This document shows positions 34,967 through 43,372 of a DNA stretch of 64,000 nt, piece by piece. The position numbers and the translations under genes are program-made. The stretch spans positions 1-64,000 of the forward strand of contig JBEVXU010000007.1 of assembly GCA_040505895.1 (NCBI GenBank), read 5' to 3'. Numbering within the stretch: position 1 is the stretch's first letter; each line of letters opens with the position of its first letter. The notes under the pieces are model-generated. The model had not been told where the DNA came from. It saw only the letters and a program-made list of their open reading frames with translations, and made no database searches. The DNA is from Vondammii sp040505895. GTDB lineage: Bacteria > Pseudomonadota > Gammaproteobacteria > Chromatiales > Chromatiaceae.

Positions 34967-36347
34967 GCACCCTGTATTTGCCGTGGTCGGCCACCCCAAC
35001 AAGGGCAAGTCGTCAGTGGTGGCGGCACTGACCCAGAACGACCAGGTGGAGATCTCCCCCCTCTCTGGCACCACCCGTGTCGCCCAACACTTCACCCTCA
35101 AGCTGGACCAGCGGGTAGTGTTCGAACTGGTAGACACTCCCGGCTTTCAACGTGCACGCAGCTGTTTAAGCTGGCTTACACAAGAAGAGGTTCCCGCCGA
35201 CAGAAAGCCGCAGCGGATAAAACAGTTTGTCGATGCCTTCACCCTCAGCGACCGTTTCAAGGACGAGGTGGAGCTACTCACCCCTATTGTCAGCGGGGCG
35301 GGCATCATCTATGTGGTTGACGGTTCCCTCCCCTACAGTCCCGAGTACGAGACCGAGATGGAGATTCTACGCTGGAGTGGCTCTCCCCGTCTTGCTCTGA
35401 TCAACCCCATCGGCGGCAACGACTACGTCGAACAGTGGCAGAGCGCCCTCAACCAGTACTTCAGTCTGGTACGCCTGTTCGACCCCATGAACGCCGGTTT
35501 TGATCAGCACCTGCAACTACTACAGACCTTCGGACAGCTCGATAGCGATAACCAACAGCGCTTCGACCAGGCCATTTCCGAACTGGAGCAGTACCGGGAG
35601 TTGAAGCTACAGCAGGCCGCCCGGATCATCGTCGAAAACCTCTATCGCCTGCTCACCTGGCAGATGACCCGTCTGCAACCTGAGGGGAGCATAGAAGTGT
35701 TGCAGCAGCTACTCCCCGACGAAGTGGTGAGCTTCAACCGCCAGCTCAACCAGATGGAGAGTGAGAACCGGAAGCAACTTGAGGCGCTGTTTCTATACCA
35801 CCATATCGAATCGGAGATGACCGAGATACGGCTGCAGCAGGGCGAGCTGATGGACCGCGAGCAGTGGTCTATGTGGGGGCTGAGTCGAGGACAACTGGTT
35901 CTGGTCAGCGCAGGTACCGGTGCCGCCATTGGCCTTGCCGCCGATGCCGGACTGGGGGGAACGACGCTTATGACCGGCACGGTGAGCGGCGGCCTGCTGG
36001 GTGGACTCTCCGGCTGGCTGGGGGCGGATTGGGTAAAAGAGAGACTGCCCCCATGGCTCAGAATCAGTGCCAACAAATCGGTGATCGGTCCGGTTAAAGA
36101 TCCCAACTTTGCCTTCGTTATCCTCGGCCGCGCTCTCAACCACGCTCGTGCGATGCTGACAAGAAGCCACGCCTCACGGGAGTCGATGTCGATATCCGAG
36201 GAGCAGTTTGCCGGGATGCACGAGCTGGATACCAAGAGCCAGATCCGCCTGTTGAAACAGTGCCGGAGCCTGCAGAAGAACGGTCTGCAGTGCCGTGCTG
36301 CAGAAGAGTTACAGGGGTGGGTCTACCAGGCACTCACAAGAGGTTAA
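34959..36347 (+). CDS. GTPase with DUF3482 domain
   Basis: ATG at 34959 after GGGAGGAC gives 462 residues. The G domain begins VKHPVFAVVGHPNKGKSSVV (P-loop GHPNKGKSS), then DTPGF (G3); a canonical NKxD G4 motif is not evident in LALINPIGG, where NPIG stands in its place. The C-terminal half has a glycine-rich hydrophobic hairpin (ATGAAIGLAADAGLGG...GGLLGGLSGWLG) typical of the DUF3482 domain. Coupled to the DUF2868 gene. The missing lysine/aspartate pattern at G4 is a family feature or a sign of altered nucleotide specificity. Confidence 0.88.
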   Translation: MVKHPVFAVVGHPNKGKSSVVAALTQNDQVEISPLSGTTRVAQHFTLKLDQRVVFELVDTPGFQRARSCLSWLTQEEVPADRKPQRIKQFVDAFTLSDRFKDEVELLTPIVSGAGIIYVVDGSLPYSPEYETEMEILRWSGSPRLALINPIGGNDYVEQWQSALNQYFSLVRLFDPMNAGFDQHLQLLQTFGQLDSDNQQRFDQAISELEQYRELKLQQAARIIVENLYRLLTWQMTRLQPEGSIEVLQQLLPDEVVSFNRQLNQMESENRKQLEALFLYHHIESEMTEIRLQQGELMDREQWSMWGLSRGQLVLVSAGTGAAIGLAADAGLGGTTLMTGTVSGGLLGGLSGWLGADWVKERLPPWLRISANKSVIGPVKDPNFAFVILGRALNHARAMLTRSHASRESMSISEEQFAGMHELDTKSQIRLLKQCRSLQKNGLQCRAAEELQGWVYQALTRG

Positions 36348-36369
36348 TACAGTGAGTTTGCAAACTGCA

Positions 36370-36705
36370 TCAGATCTTTTCCAACATTCTCACCAGATCG
36401 TTTAGCTTCGCATCCTCTTCAAGCGCCCCTTCCCAGAAGGGGTAATGGGTCTCCTCCCCTTCACCGCCAATCACCAGATGGACGGCAAAGGCTTCACCGC
36501 CCCCGGGAACAGGGTGCGGCTTGGGAATACCCAGCGCCTTGATCGCCCCGAGAAGCATCTCCTCTTGTGATTCGCTGAGCTGCCCCTTGCGCAGAGGGTG
36601 GCTGGTATAGGTGCCGGTGTTAACCACGAAGTCGCCGGCCTCTGAGATTTCGATTGAAAAGGTGTAATCCTCTTCACCTACTACCTGGTATCTGAGCGGA
36701 ATCAT
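36370..36705 (-). CDS. Hypothetical 111-residue acidic protein
   Basis: AGGAGGTGA lies nine bases before the ATG at 36705, supporting a real gene. The protein is acidic, begins MIPLRYQVVGEEDYTFSIEI and has no signal peptide or membrane helix. I do not recognise the family. Converges on the DUF3482 gene, with 22 bases between stops. Confidence 0.65.
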   Translation of the reverse strand: MIPLRYQVVGEEDYTFSIEISEAGDFVVNTGTYTSHPLRKGQLSESQEEMLLGAIKALGIPKPHPVPGGGEAFAVHLVIGGEGEETHYPFWEGALEEDAKLNDLVRMLEKI

Positions 36706-36960
36706 CTATTGTCACCTCCTCTGTTCCCTGCTGCTCAACCACAGTATAGAGGGTTACCGGAAAGGGCCGCTGAAATGAGTGTTTCAAATAAAGAGATGTG
36801 ATGGTGGTGGCTTATCCCCACCCGACAAAGGTAGAGGGATAGAAGTAGTAGTGGTAACTCGGTAAAAAAAGAGGACAGACTTCCCTGTCTGCCTGAACCC
36901 CACGGAGAGGGTTACAAGAGGAGGATAATTACTTACACACAAAATTCACTTTACAACTTT

Positions 36961-37152
36961 TCAGTGGCTATGCCGGGTATTAAACGGCACATGCCACTCA
37001 AAACTGAGATGCTTTTTCAGTTGCCTGCCAAGCCCGGCCAACAGCTGAAATATCTTCTCTGTACGGAGCCTACGGGCCTCCGCAATATAGAAATCAATAT
37101 CGACTTCGCCGTTGCTTTTGATCAGCAAGCCGGAGTCATTAACCCGTTTCAT
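36961..37152 (-). CDS. Small hypothetical protein, 63 aa
   Basis: ATG at 37152 is preceded by AAGGAG at good spacing. MKRVNDSGLLIKSNGEVDIDFYIAEARRLR suggests a short strand pair followed by a basic amphipathic helix (RTEKIFQLLAGLGRQLKKHL). Looks like a small conserved proteobacterial protein, but I cannot name it. Divergent from the LysR gene. Between it and 36705 there is no other gene. Confidence 0.5.
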   Translation of the reverse strand: MKRVNDSGLLIKSNGEVDIDFYIAEARRLRTEKIFQLLAGLGRQLKKHLSFEWHVPFNTRHSH

Positions 37153-37378
37153 CACGCTCTCCTTGAAAAAACACAACCATCTTCTACTGCCGACCTGTTA
37201 CAAGCTATCGTTACGATGCGGGTAGGAGCCAAAGTGCCTTTGTATTACCTGATCCCTCAACCTCTGAACCACTCTGCAACCGATCATCTGGGAGCAATAG
37301 TAGTTACGTTTGTGCAAAGGAACAAACGATAGTTTTTCATGCTATAGTTGAATTTATTTCATCTATTTAGAGATTGCC

Positions 37379-38293
37379 GTGAGACACCTTCCACCACTCA
37401 ATGCGCTACGTAGTTTTGAAGCCGCTGCCCGACTTGGCAGCTTTAACCTGGCATCAGAAGAACTTTACGTCACACCCTCCGCTGTCAGCCACCAGATCAA
37501 ATCACTTGAAGAATTTCTCAACATAAAACTATTTCGCCGTGAGAAGCGACAAGTGCTGCTTACCTCCTCCGGCGAGAGATATTTAAGCGCTATCGAACAT
37601 GCGTTGGATGAGATCGACCTGGCAACCCGCCGCCTGCTTACTACCCCCAACGTCAGTGCCATCAACCTCAGTGTGGTGCCGGCCTTTCTCTCTCGCTGGC
37701 TGGTGCCCAGAATCAGAGACTTTCAGGAGAGCCATCCGGATGTGGAACTGCGCCTCAGCGCAGCTACAGGCCTCACAGATTTCACCCGCTCCGATACCGA
37801 CATGGCGATCTATTTTGGCCGCAATGACTGGACAGGAGTCGAATCACACCACCTCAAGGCGGTCACACTGCTACCTGTCTGCAGCCCCAATCTCCTGGAG
37901 AGCGGCAAACCGTTGAAACAACCGGAAGACCTTCTCCACCACACACTGCTGCATGTCACCAACCGCTCCAATGAGTGGGATCAGCTTCTTGATGATGCCG
38001 GCATCTACCACCCCACAATCAAGAAAGGGCTGACCTTCTCCAGCACCTCACTGGCGATCAATGCGGCAATTGAGGGAGTAGGCATCGCCCTGACTGACCG
38101 CATGCTGGTGGAACGGGAGGTACGTTACGGGCAACTGGTAATCCCCCTGGATATAGAGCTGGATTCGCACAGGGACTTCTATCTGGTTCATCAAAAGGGA
38201 CGACAACTCACTTCCGCCATGCGGGATTTTATCCACTGGCTGCTTGAAGAGCTGAACCAGGGGCAGGCAGAAACACAAAACCGGAGAAGCTAA
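37379..38293 (+). CDS. LysR-type regulator, GcvA-like
   Basis: 304 residues from a GTG start. The N-terminal winged helix RHLPPLNALRSFEAAARLGSFNLASEELYVTPSAVSHQIKSLEEFL is the GcvA-type LysR signature, followed by a periplasmic-binding-like effector domain (about 90-300) with LSVVPAFLSRWLVPRI. GcvA-like regulators control amino-acid or other metabolic genes. The target cannot be told from neighbours, since the next gene in line is a charged hypothetical and then a CDF transporter. Confidence 0.92.
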   Translation: MRHLPPLNALRSFEAAARLGSFNLASEELYVTPSAVSHQIKSLEEFLNIKLFRREKRQVLLTSSGERYLSAIEHALDEIDLATRRLLTTPNVSAINLSVVPAFLSRWLVPRIRDFQESHPDVELRLSAATGLTDFTRSDTDMAIYFGRNDWTGVESHHLKAVTLLPVCSPNLLESGKPLKQPEDLLHHTLLHVTNRSNEWDQLLDDAGIYHPTIKKGLTFSSTSLAINAAIEGVGIALTDRMLVEREVRYGQLVIPLDIELDSHRDFYLVHQKGRQLTSAMRDFIHWLLEELNQGQAETQNRRS

Positions 38294-38347
38294 ACTCCAC
38301 TCAACGCCTATAATCCCAATAAGAAAGGCTTTTGGCGGCACGACAGA

Positions 38348-38665
38348 ATGCGGATCTCACACACCAATGAAGATGCCAAACTGTTAGAACTCAATCGCCC
38401 GGCAGAGACAAGGGGCGCAGAGACACGACCGGTAACGGCACTGGAGGAGACGGCACGCCCATCACCCCTCGCTGAACTTCGCGAACACGATACGCGATAC
38501 ACGGAACAGCGCCGTCACAAGCAACGGCGCAAACAGCAACAGAATGTACAGCTCGATACACGCGACCACCACGAGCGGCGCGTCCTCAAACGACGTCAGG
38601 AAGATAGGGAACAGACAGTGGAGGAAGAGAAGACACCTACTCAGGGGCTTGATGTTACTGCCTGA
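38348..38665 (+). CDS. Highly charged hypothetical protein, 105 aa
   Basis: Arg, Glu and Gln dominate (RRHKQRRKQQQ, RRVLKRRQEDREQ), so it is probably extended or coiled coil. No clear ribosome site is seen before the ATG at 38348. It follows the LysR gene by 54 bases. I do not recognise it, and it could be a spurious frame in biased sequence. Confidence 0.35.
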   Translation: MRISHTNEDAKLLELNRPAETRGAETRPVTALEETARPSPLAELREHDTRYTEQRRHKQRRKQQQNVQLDTRDHHERRVLKRRQEDREQTVEEEKTPTQGLDVTA

Positions 38666-38913
38666 GATACAGTTCTGTATCGCCCATACATCACCTAAAT
38701 CTTCCCAATTGGCTCAGAGTTGATAGCAGCTGACAATACCTTAATCTGCTTTATCCAGCCTCAAATGAGCCGCCTTCACTCCCTATTTCCACCCGGTTGA
38801 GAGAGTTATGGTGGTTGGACTTGTGCAACCAAACTGTCATCCTTGGTCGATAAGGCGAATAAACCATCAGCTGTTAGAATAGCAATTTCATTCATACACC
38901 AGGATAGAATTCC

Positions 38914-40023
38914 ATGGCCCACGGCTCCACAAAAGCGGTGATTACCGCCATTATCTCCAACAGCATCGTTACAGTAATCAAGTTTATCGCCGCCACAGTC
39001 AGTGGCTCGGCTGCAATGATGAACGAGGCAGTCCACTCTTTGATGGACACTCTCAACCAGAGCTTTCTGTTTCTAGGGTTACGTGAAGGCAACCGCCCTG
39101 CCGACAGCGCCTACGCCTTTGGACATGGTCAGAAGAAGTACCTGTGGAACCTGTGGAGCGCCATCGGGCTCTTCTCAATTGGCGCCGGCCTGGGCCTCTC
39201 CCACGCCTGGCACTCGTGGCATGATATGGGACACGCCGAAGAGGCCGAACCACTACAACTGCTTGGCCTCTCCATCGATCCATTGAGCCTCAACCTGCTG
39301 GTGCTGGCTATCGCCTTTGTTCTTGAGGGCTACTCGTTTCTGGTAGCGCTGAAGGAGTTCCTGGCGGCGATGAAGCGTAGCGGCCATAGCAACCCCTTCG
39401 GTTATCTGCTGAAATCTGATGACCCAACGCTGGTGGCTGTGGTGCTGGAAGACGCCGTCGCCATGATCGGCCTAGCCTTTGCCGCATTGGGTATTGGTCT
39501 CTCGGCTGTCACCGGCAATCCCGCCTGGGATATTCTCTTCTCCGCCGCTATCGCCGTCATGCTCGGCGTGATCGCTTTCTACCTCGGCTATACCAATATG
39601 CTCTTTCTCGCCGGTATGCGCGATACCAGAGCCGAGAGCGCGTTCATGGAGGTGGCTGCAGCCCACAAGGAAGTGGAGCGCTACCACGACCTACGCTCCA
39701 TTATCATTGATGAAAACAATACAGTGCTTGTTGCCGAAATTGAGCTGAGTGAAGAACAGGTAATTCCCGGTCTGTTTGAAATGATGGAAGAGATACAGGA
39801 GAAGATACGCGAGAGTCTCCCTCCTGAGCAGACGATGAAGAAGGAGGCAGCGTGTTATATAGCTGCCAACGCCGCCGCCCAGGCCACCCTCACCCGCACA
39901 GAGCAGATCATCGACGAGTTGGAGGTGCACGTGAAGAGACTCGCCCCACAGGTAAGCCACGTCACCCTTGAAGTAGAGGGCATTGCACCACCCCCAAAAC
40001 CTGGGACGCCGGATCAAGCGTGA
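38914..40023 (+). CDS. Cation diffusion facilitator metal transporter
   Basis: 369 residues, six hydrophobic helices in the first 230. Metal-site residues appear in helix 2 (NEAVHSLMDTLNQ, an H...D pair) and helix 5 (LEDAVAMIG). A long cytoplasmic C-terminal domain (about 235-350) follows. CDF proteins export divalent metals such as Zn, Co, Ni, Fe or Mn in exchange for protons. The His-rich loop HAWHSWHDMGHAEEAE near residue 95 could bind metal. Whether it handles nickel for the nearby hydrogenase is unproven. Confidence 0.9.
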   Translation: MAHGSTKAVITAIISNSIVTVIKFIAATVSGSAAMMNEAVHSLMDTLNQSFLFLGLREGNRPADSAYAFGHGQKKYLWNLWSAIGLFSIGAGLGLSHAWHSWHDMGHAEEAEPLQLLGLSIDPLSLNLLVLAIAFVLEGYSFLVALKEFLAAMKRSGHSNPFGYLLKSDDPTLVAVVLEDAVAMIGLAFAALGIGLSAVTGNPAWDILFSAAIAVMLGVIAFYLGYTNMLFLAGMRDTRAESAFMEVAAAHKEVERYHDLRSIIIDENNTVLVAEIELSEEQVIPGLFEMMEEIQEKIRESLPPEQTMKKEAACYIAANAAAQATLTRTEQIIDELEVHVKRLAPQVSHVTLEVEGIAPPPKPGTPDQA

Positions 40024-40070
40024 GCAGATCCAGAATAGACTCCCGGTACAACAGAGAGAGAAAAAAACCG

Positions 40071-40997
40071 ATGCAACTTCTACTTAAATCTATCTGCCTG
40101 TTACTTTTGGCCGGCTTATCGCCATTTACCCAGGCAGAGGTGCCTCTGGAAGTACAAAAGGTAACCGAAAATGTCTATGCAATTGTCGGTGAACTGGTGC
40201 AACGCAGGCCGGAAAATCTTGCCAATAACTCAACACACGGCGTAATAGTTACCGATGAAGGTGTACTGCTCATTGATCCCGGCGGCAGTTACAAAGGCGC
40301 TGAACAGCTTGATCGGGCAATCCGCACCATCACCGACAAACCGGTCAAGGTTGTGATCAACAGCGGTGGACAGGATCACCGCTGGCTTGGTAACAGCTAC
40401 TTCAAGGCCAAGGGTGCTCGCATAATTGCCGCCGAAGCGACTGTTGCCGATCAGCGTAGTCGTACCAACGATCACTTTTTCCGCCTCGGCCAGTTATTGG
40501 GCAAAGACGTACTTGAGGGAACCGATGAATACTATACGGATGAGACCTTTGAAGAGCGCATGATCCTAAAATTCGGTGGCTTTGACTTTGAACTGATATA
40601 CGCAGGCCCCGCTCACACTGATGGTGATATCTTTATCTGGATGCCACAACAGAGCGTCATGTTTACCGGTGATATCGCATTCACCGAGCGCGCCCTCGGC
40701 ACAGGCCCGGCGCAGAACACAGCAAGTTGGGTAAAGGTACTTGAAGAGATGATGAGCTACAAACCAAAGCACGTCATCCCCGGCCATGGCCACGCCACTA
40801 CACTGGAGAGAGCGAAAGCGGATACCTATGACTACCTCATCTTCCTTCGCCAGGAAATAGGTAAACTGATCGAGAATGACGGTGATGTACTCGAAGCCGT
40901 CAAGATCGATCAATCCCGCTTCAGTTACCTTGAGATCTTTGAGCAGATCGCCGGCCGCAACGCCCAGGCTGTCTTTACTCAGATGGAGTTTGAATAG
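40071..40997 (+). CDS. Periplasmic metallo-beta-lactamase-fold protein
   Basis: Start at ATG 40071, chosen because it opens a clean signal peptide (MQLLLKSICLLLLAGLSPFTQA): 308 residues. A GTG at 40020 overlapping the previous stop is less likely. Fold landmarks include HGVIVTDEGVLLIDPG, AGPAHTDGDIFIW, FTGDIAF and IPGHGHAT. The usual HxHxDH zinc motif is replaced by GGQDHRWLGN, as in the SoxH/quinoprotein-relay subgroup. Substrate unknown; possibly linked to sulfur or quinoprotein metabolism. Confidence 0.85.
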   Translation: MQLLLKSICLLLLAGLSPFTQAEVPLEVQKVTENVYAIVGELVQRRPENLANNSTHGVIVTDEGVLLIDPGGSYKGAEQLDRAIRTITDKPVKVVINSGGQDHRWLGNSYFKAKGARIIAAEATVADQRSRTNDHFFRLGQLLGKDVLEGTDEYYTDETFEERMILKFGGFDFELIYAGPAHTDGDIFIWMPQQSVMFTGDIAFTERALGTGPAQNTASWVKVLEEMMSYKPKHVIPGHGHATTLERAKADTYDYLIFLRQEIGKLIENDGDVLEAVKIDQSRFSYLEIFEQIAGRNAQAVFTQMEFE

Positions 40998-41087
40998 GCC
41001 CAACACACCCTGGGTGAGGGCGGATGAATGACTACAGAAGCGGCCTGAAAATCACCATTGAAGTTCTACGAATTTAATGCGAAACGA

Positions 41088-41117
41088 AAAAACCCGATCA
41101 CAAAGATCGGGTTTTTG
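41088..41117 (-). terminator. Rho-independent terminator after tRNA-Val
   Basis: AAACCCGATC pairs with GATCGGGTTT around ACAAA, with T runs on both strands, so it can act in both directions. On the minus strand it lies five bases after the CCA end of tRNA-Val. Confidence 0.85.
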
Positions 41118-41121
41118 TATT

Positions 41122-41198
41122 TGGTAGGCGCGATCGGATTCGAACCAACGACCCCTACCATGTCAAGGTAGTGCTCTAACCAACTGAGCTACGCGCCT
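41122..41198 (-). tRNA. tRNA-Val (GAC)
   Basis: Seventy-seven bases with all arms: AGGCGCG acceptor pairs with CGCGCCT, D-arm GCTC...GAGC, anticodon arm CTACC-TTGACAT-GGTAG with anticodon GAC, T-loop TTCGAAT, discriminator A and encoded CCA. Confidence 0.95.
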
Positions 41199-41362
41199 AA
41201 TGAGGGGCCGAATAATACACAGCCCCAGACCCGAGGGCAATAGTTGGAACTATTTTTTTTCAACTGACGGATCAAGCACCCAAATGGTGTGGGCGTCTAT
41301 ACTCAATTAGGTAGATGAAGTTAAGTCGTGCTTGTGTTGTCTAAGTGGTTTTCATTTTTACC

Positions 41363-41445
41363 GTAGGAGCGACTTTAGTCGCGACCGGTGTGGCAGCAAA
41401 ATTTGATATTGTGCCAAACTTCATCGCGACTAAAGTCGCTCCTAC
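41363..41445. repeat. REP-type palindrome (GTAGGAGCGACTTTAGTCGCGA)
   Basis: GTAGGAGCGACTTTAGTCGCG is complementary to CGCGACTAAAGTCGCTCCTAC, ending at 41445, with about forty bases between. This is a classic extragenic palindrome family, distinct from the pair at 14975 and 26694. It lies in front of the exporter operon. No gene is present from 40998 to 41517 other than the tRNA. Confidence 0.85.
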
Positions 41446-41517
41446 AACAGAAAACCACTAATAACTTTCCAGTACGGCAACATTCGATCCTAACCAAGGA
41501 TATCCAAGGAACATTAC

Positions 41518-42663
41518 ATGACCCGCAGACCAAAACTCTTAATCATATTCCTGCTGCTAGGCTGTGGTCTGGCTGCCGTCATCTGGTACAGCAGTCGGGA
41601 GGAGCCCATCACGGTTGTGGTGAAGGCGGTCGAGAAAGGACTTGTAGAGGAGACAGTGGCAAATACCCGCGCGGGTACGGTGAAGGCGTGCCGTCGTGCC
41701 AGACTATCACCCGGTATTGGCGGCCAGATTGCGGAGCTAAACATCCATGAAGGTGATCGGGTAAAAACGGGCAGACTGCTGCTGGCACTTTGGAACAAGG
41801 ATCTGATGGCAGAAATAGAGCTCAACCAGGCTGAGTCGATGTCAGCCGGCGCCAACGCCCGTAGCGCCTGTCTCCAAGCGGACGTGGCCCGTCGTGAGGC
41901 TAACCGGCTGGCGCGGCTGAGCAAGAGCGGTGCTATCTCGGAAGAGGCGGTGGATAAGGTGGAGACTGAAGCCAGAGCGATGCTGGCGGCTTGTGAATCG
42001 GCCAACGCCAGCCACCGGGTCGCGACCTCCCGCGTGGAGGTGATACGCGCCCAGCTTGAACGCACCCGTCTGATTGCTCCGTTTGACGGTATCGTGGCGG
42101 AGGTCAACGGTGAGCTGAGTGAGTATGTCACCCCCTCACCTCCCGGTATTCCCACGCCCCCTGCGGTGGACCTGATCGACACCACCTGCTTCTATGTTGC
42201 CGCACCGATCGACGAGGTGGATGCACCTAAGATCAGTGTCGGCCAGATCGCCCGGGTCAACCTGGATGCCTTTGATGATCGGCGTTTCCCCGGCACCGTG
42301 CGACGTATTGCCCCTTATGTGCTTGATCTGGAAAAACAGGCCCGCACTGTGGCGGTGGAGGTGGAGTTCACCAATCCCAAAGATATCGAGGAGTTGTTGG
42401 CTGGCTACTCTGCCGATGTGGAGGTTATTCTCGACCTGCGCAAAGGGACCCCGCGCATCCCCACTGAAGCGGTGCTGGAGGGAGATAAGGTCTATCTATT
42501 TCTCCCGGATGAAGGTGTGCTTGAGCTACGTGAGATCAAGACCGGCATGTCGAACTGGGATGCTACAGAGGTACTGGAGGGGCTGGCCGTGGGTGATCTG
42601 GTGGTCACCTCGGTTGACCGGGACGGCGTAGAGGATGGCGCTCTGGCGGAACTGGAGAAATGA
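41518..42663 (+). CDS. Membrane fusion (periplasmic adaptor) protein of ABC exporter
   Basis: 381 residues: one N-terminal membrane anchor (KLLIIFLLLGCGLAAVIWY), a lipoyl half-motif (GQIAELNIHEGDRV), a helical hairpin rich in Ala/Glu (about 95-175), a second lipoyl half (LIAPFDGIVAEV) and beta-barrel domains. Belongs to the HlyD/MacA family that bridges the inner-membrane pump to an outer-membrane channel. Overlaps the ATPase gene by four bases. Substrate unknown. Confidence 0.9.
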   Translation: MTRRPKLLIIFLLLGCGLAAVIWYSSREEPITVVVKAVEKGLVEETVANTRAGTVKACRRARLSPGIGGQIAELNIHEGDRVKTGRLLLALWNKDLMAEIELNQAESMSAGANARSACLQADVARREANRLARLSKSGAISEEAVDKVETEARAMLAACESANASHRVATSRVEVIRAQLERTRLIAPFDGIVAEVNGELSEYVTPSPPGIPTPPAVDLIDTTCFYVAAPIDEVDAPKISVGQIARVNLDAFDDRRFPGTVRRIAPYVLDLEKQARTVAVEVEFTNPKDIEELLAGYSADVEVILDLRKGTPRIPTEAVLEGDKVYLFLPDEGVLELREIKTGMSNWDATEVLEGLAVGDLVVTSVDRDGVEDGALAELEK

Positions 42664-43328
42664 TCCGGCTTGAGGGCATCAATAGAGAGTTCCAGGTGGG
42701 GGATGAGACCGTCCACGCCCTGAAAGCGGTTGATCTTGAGCTGGAGGCCGGTAGTTACCTCTCCATCATGGGACCGTCGGGCTCGGGCAAGTCGACCCTG
42801 CTGCATATTCTTGGCCTGCTGGATCGTCCCGATAGCGGCAGCTACTTGCTTGACGGGATCGACACCACCACCCTCACAGAACAGCAGTTGGCTAAAGCAC
42901 GGCGTGATCGTATCGGCTTCGTCTTTCAGGCGTTTCATCTGATTCCACGTTTGACGGCAGCACAGAATATCGGCCTGCCATTGGTACTGGCCGGAGTGGA
43001 GAGCGAGGAGCGTGAGCGGCGCATCACCAAAGCCCTTGATGAACTTGGATTGAGAGATCGCGGATCGCACCGCCCCGATCAGCTCTCCGGCGGTCAGCGT
43101 CAGCGCGTAGCCATTGCCCGGGCCACCATTATGGAACCGGTGATTCTGTTGGCTGACGAACCCACCGGCAACCTGGATAAATCATCAGGTGATGATGTGG
43201 TAAAGACCCTTGAAGCACTCAACAGTAGCGGAATTACTCTGTTGGTGGTGACCCATGACCCGGAGATTGGTGAGCGGGCGAGACGCCGCATTCACATGGT
43301 GGATGGGGCGATTGTGAGGGATGGGTAG
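42660..43328 (+). CDS. ABC transporter ATPase, LolD/MacB type
   Basis: 222 residues. Walker A GPSGSGKST, Q-loop VFQAFHLIPRLTAAQN, signature LSGGQRQRVAIARA, Walker B ILLADEPTGNLD and the H-loop VVTHD are all intact. It powers the MacB-type exporter formed with the two downstream FtsX-like permeases. Forty-four bases separate it from the first permease. Confidence 0.95.
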   Translation: MIRLEGINREFQVGDETVHALKAVDLELEAGSYLSIMGPSGSGKSTLLHILGLLDRPDSGSYLLDGIDTTTLTEQQLAKARRDRIGFVFQAFHLIPRLTAAQNIGLPLVLAGVESEERERRITKALDELGLRDRGSHRPDQLSGGQRQRVAIARATIMEPVILLADEPTGNLDKSSGDDVVKTLEALNSSGITLLVVTHDPEIGERARRRIHMVDGAIVRDG

Positions 43329-43372
43329 GATTTTTTGTGGTGTTTGGAGGGGAGGTATGAGGTTGCAGGCCG

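Noticed and set aside
38806..39036. Minus-strand frames over the CDF gene start
   Set aside because: Shadow frames of the CDF transporter; no independent support.
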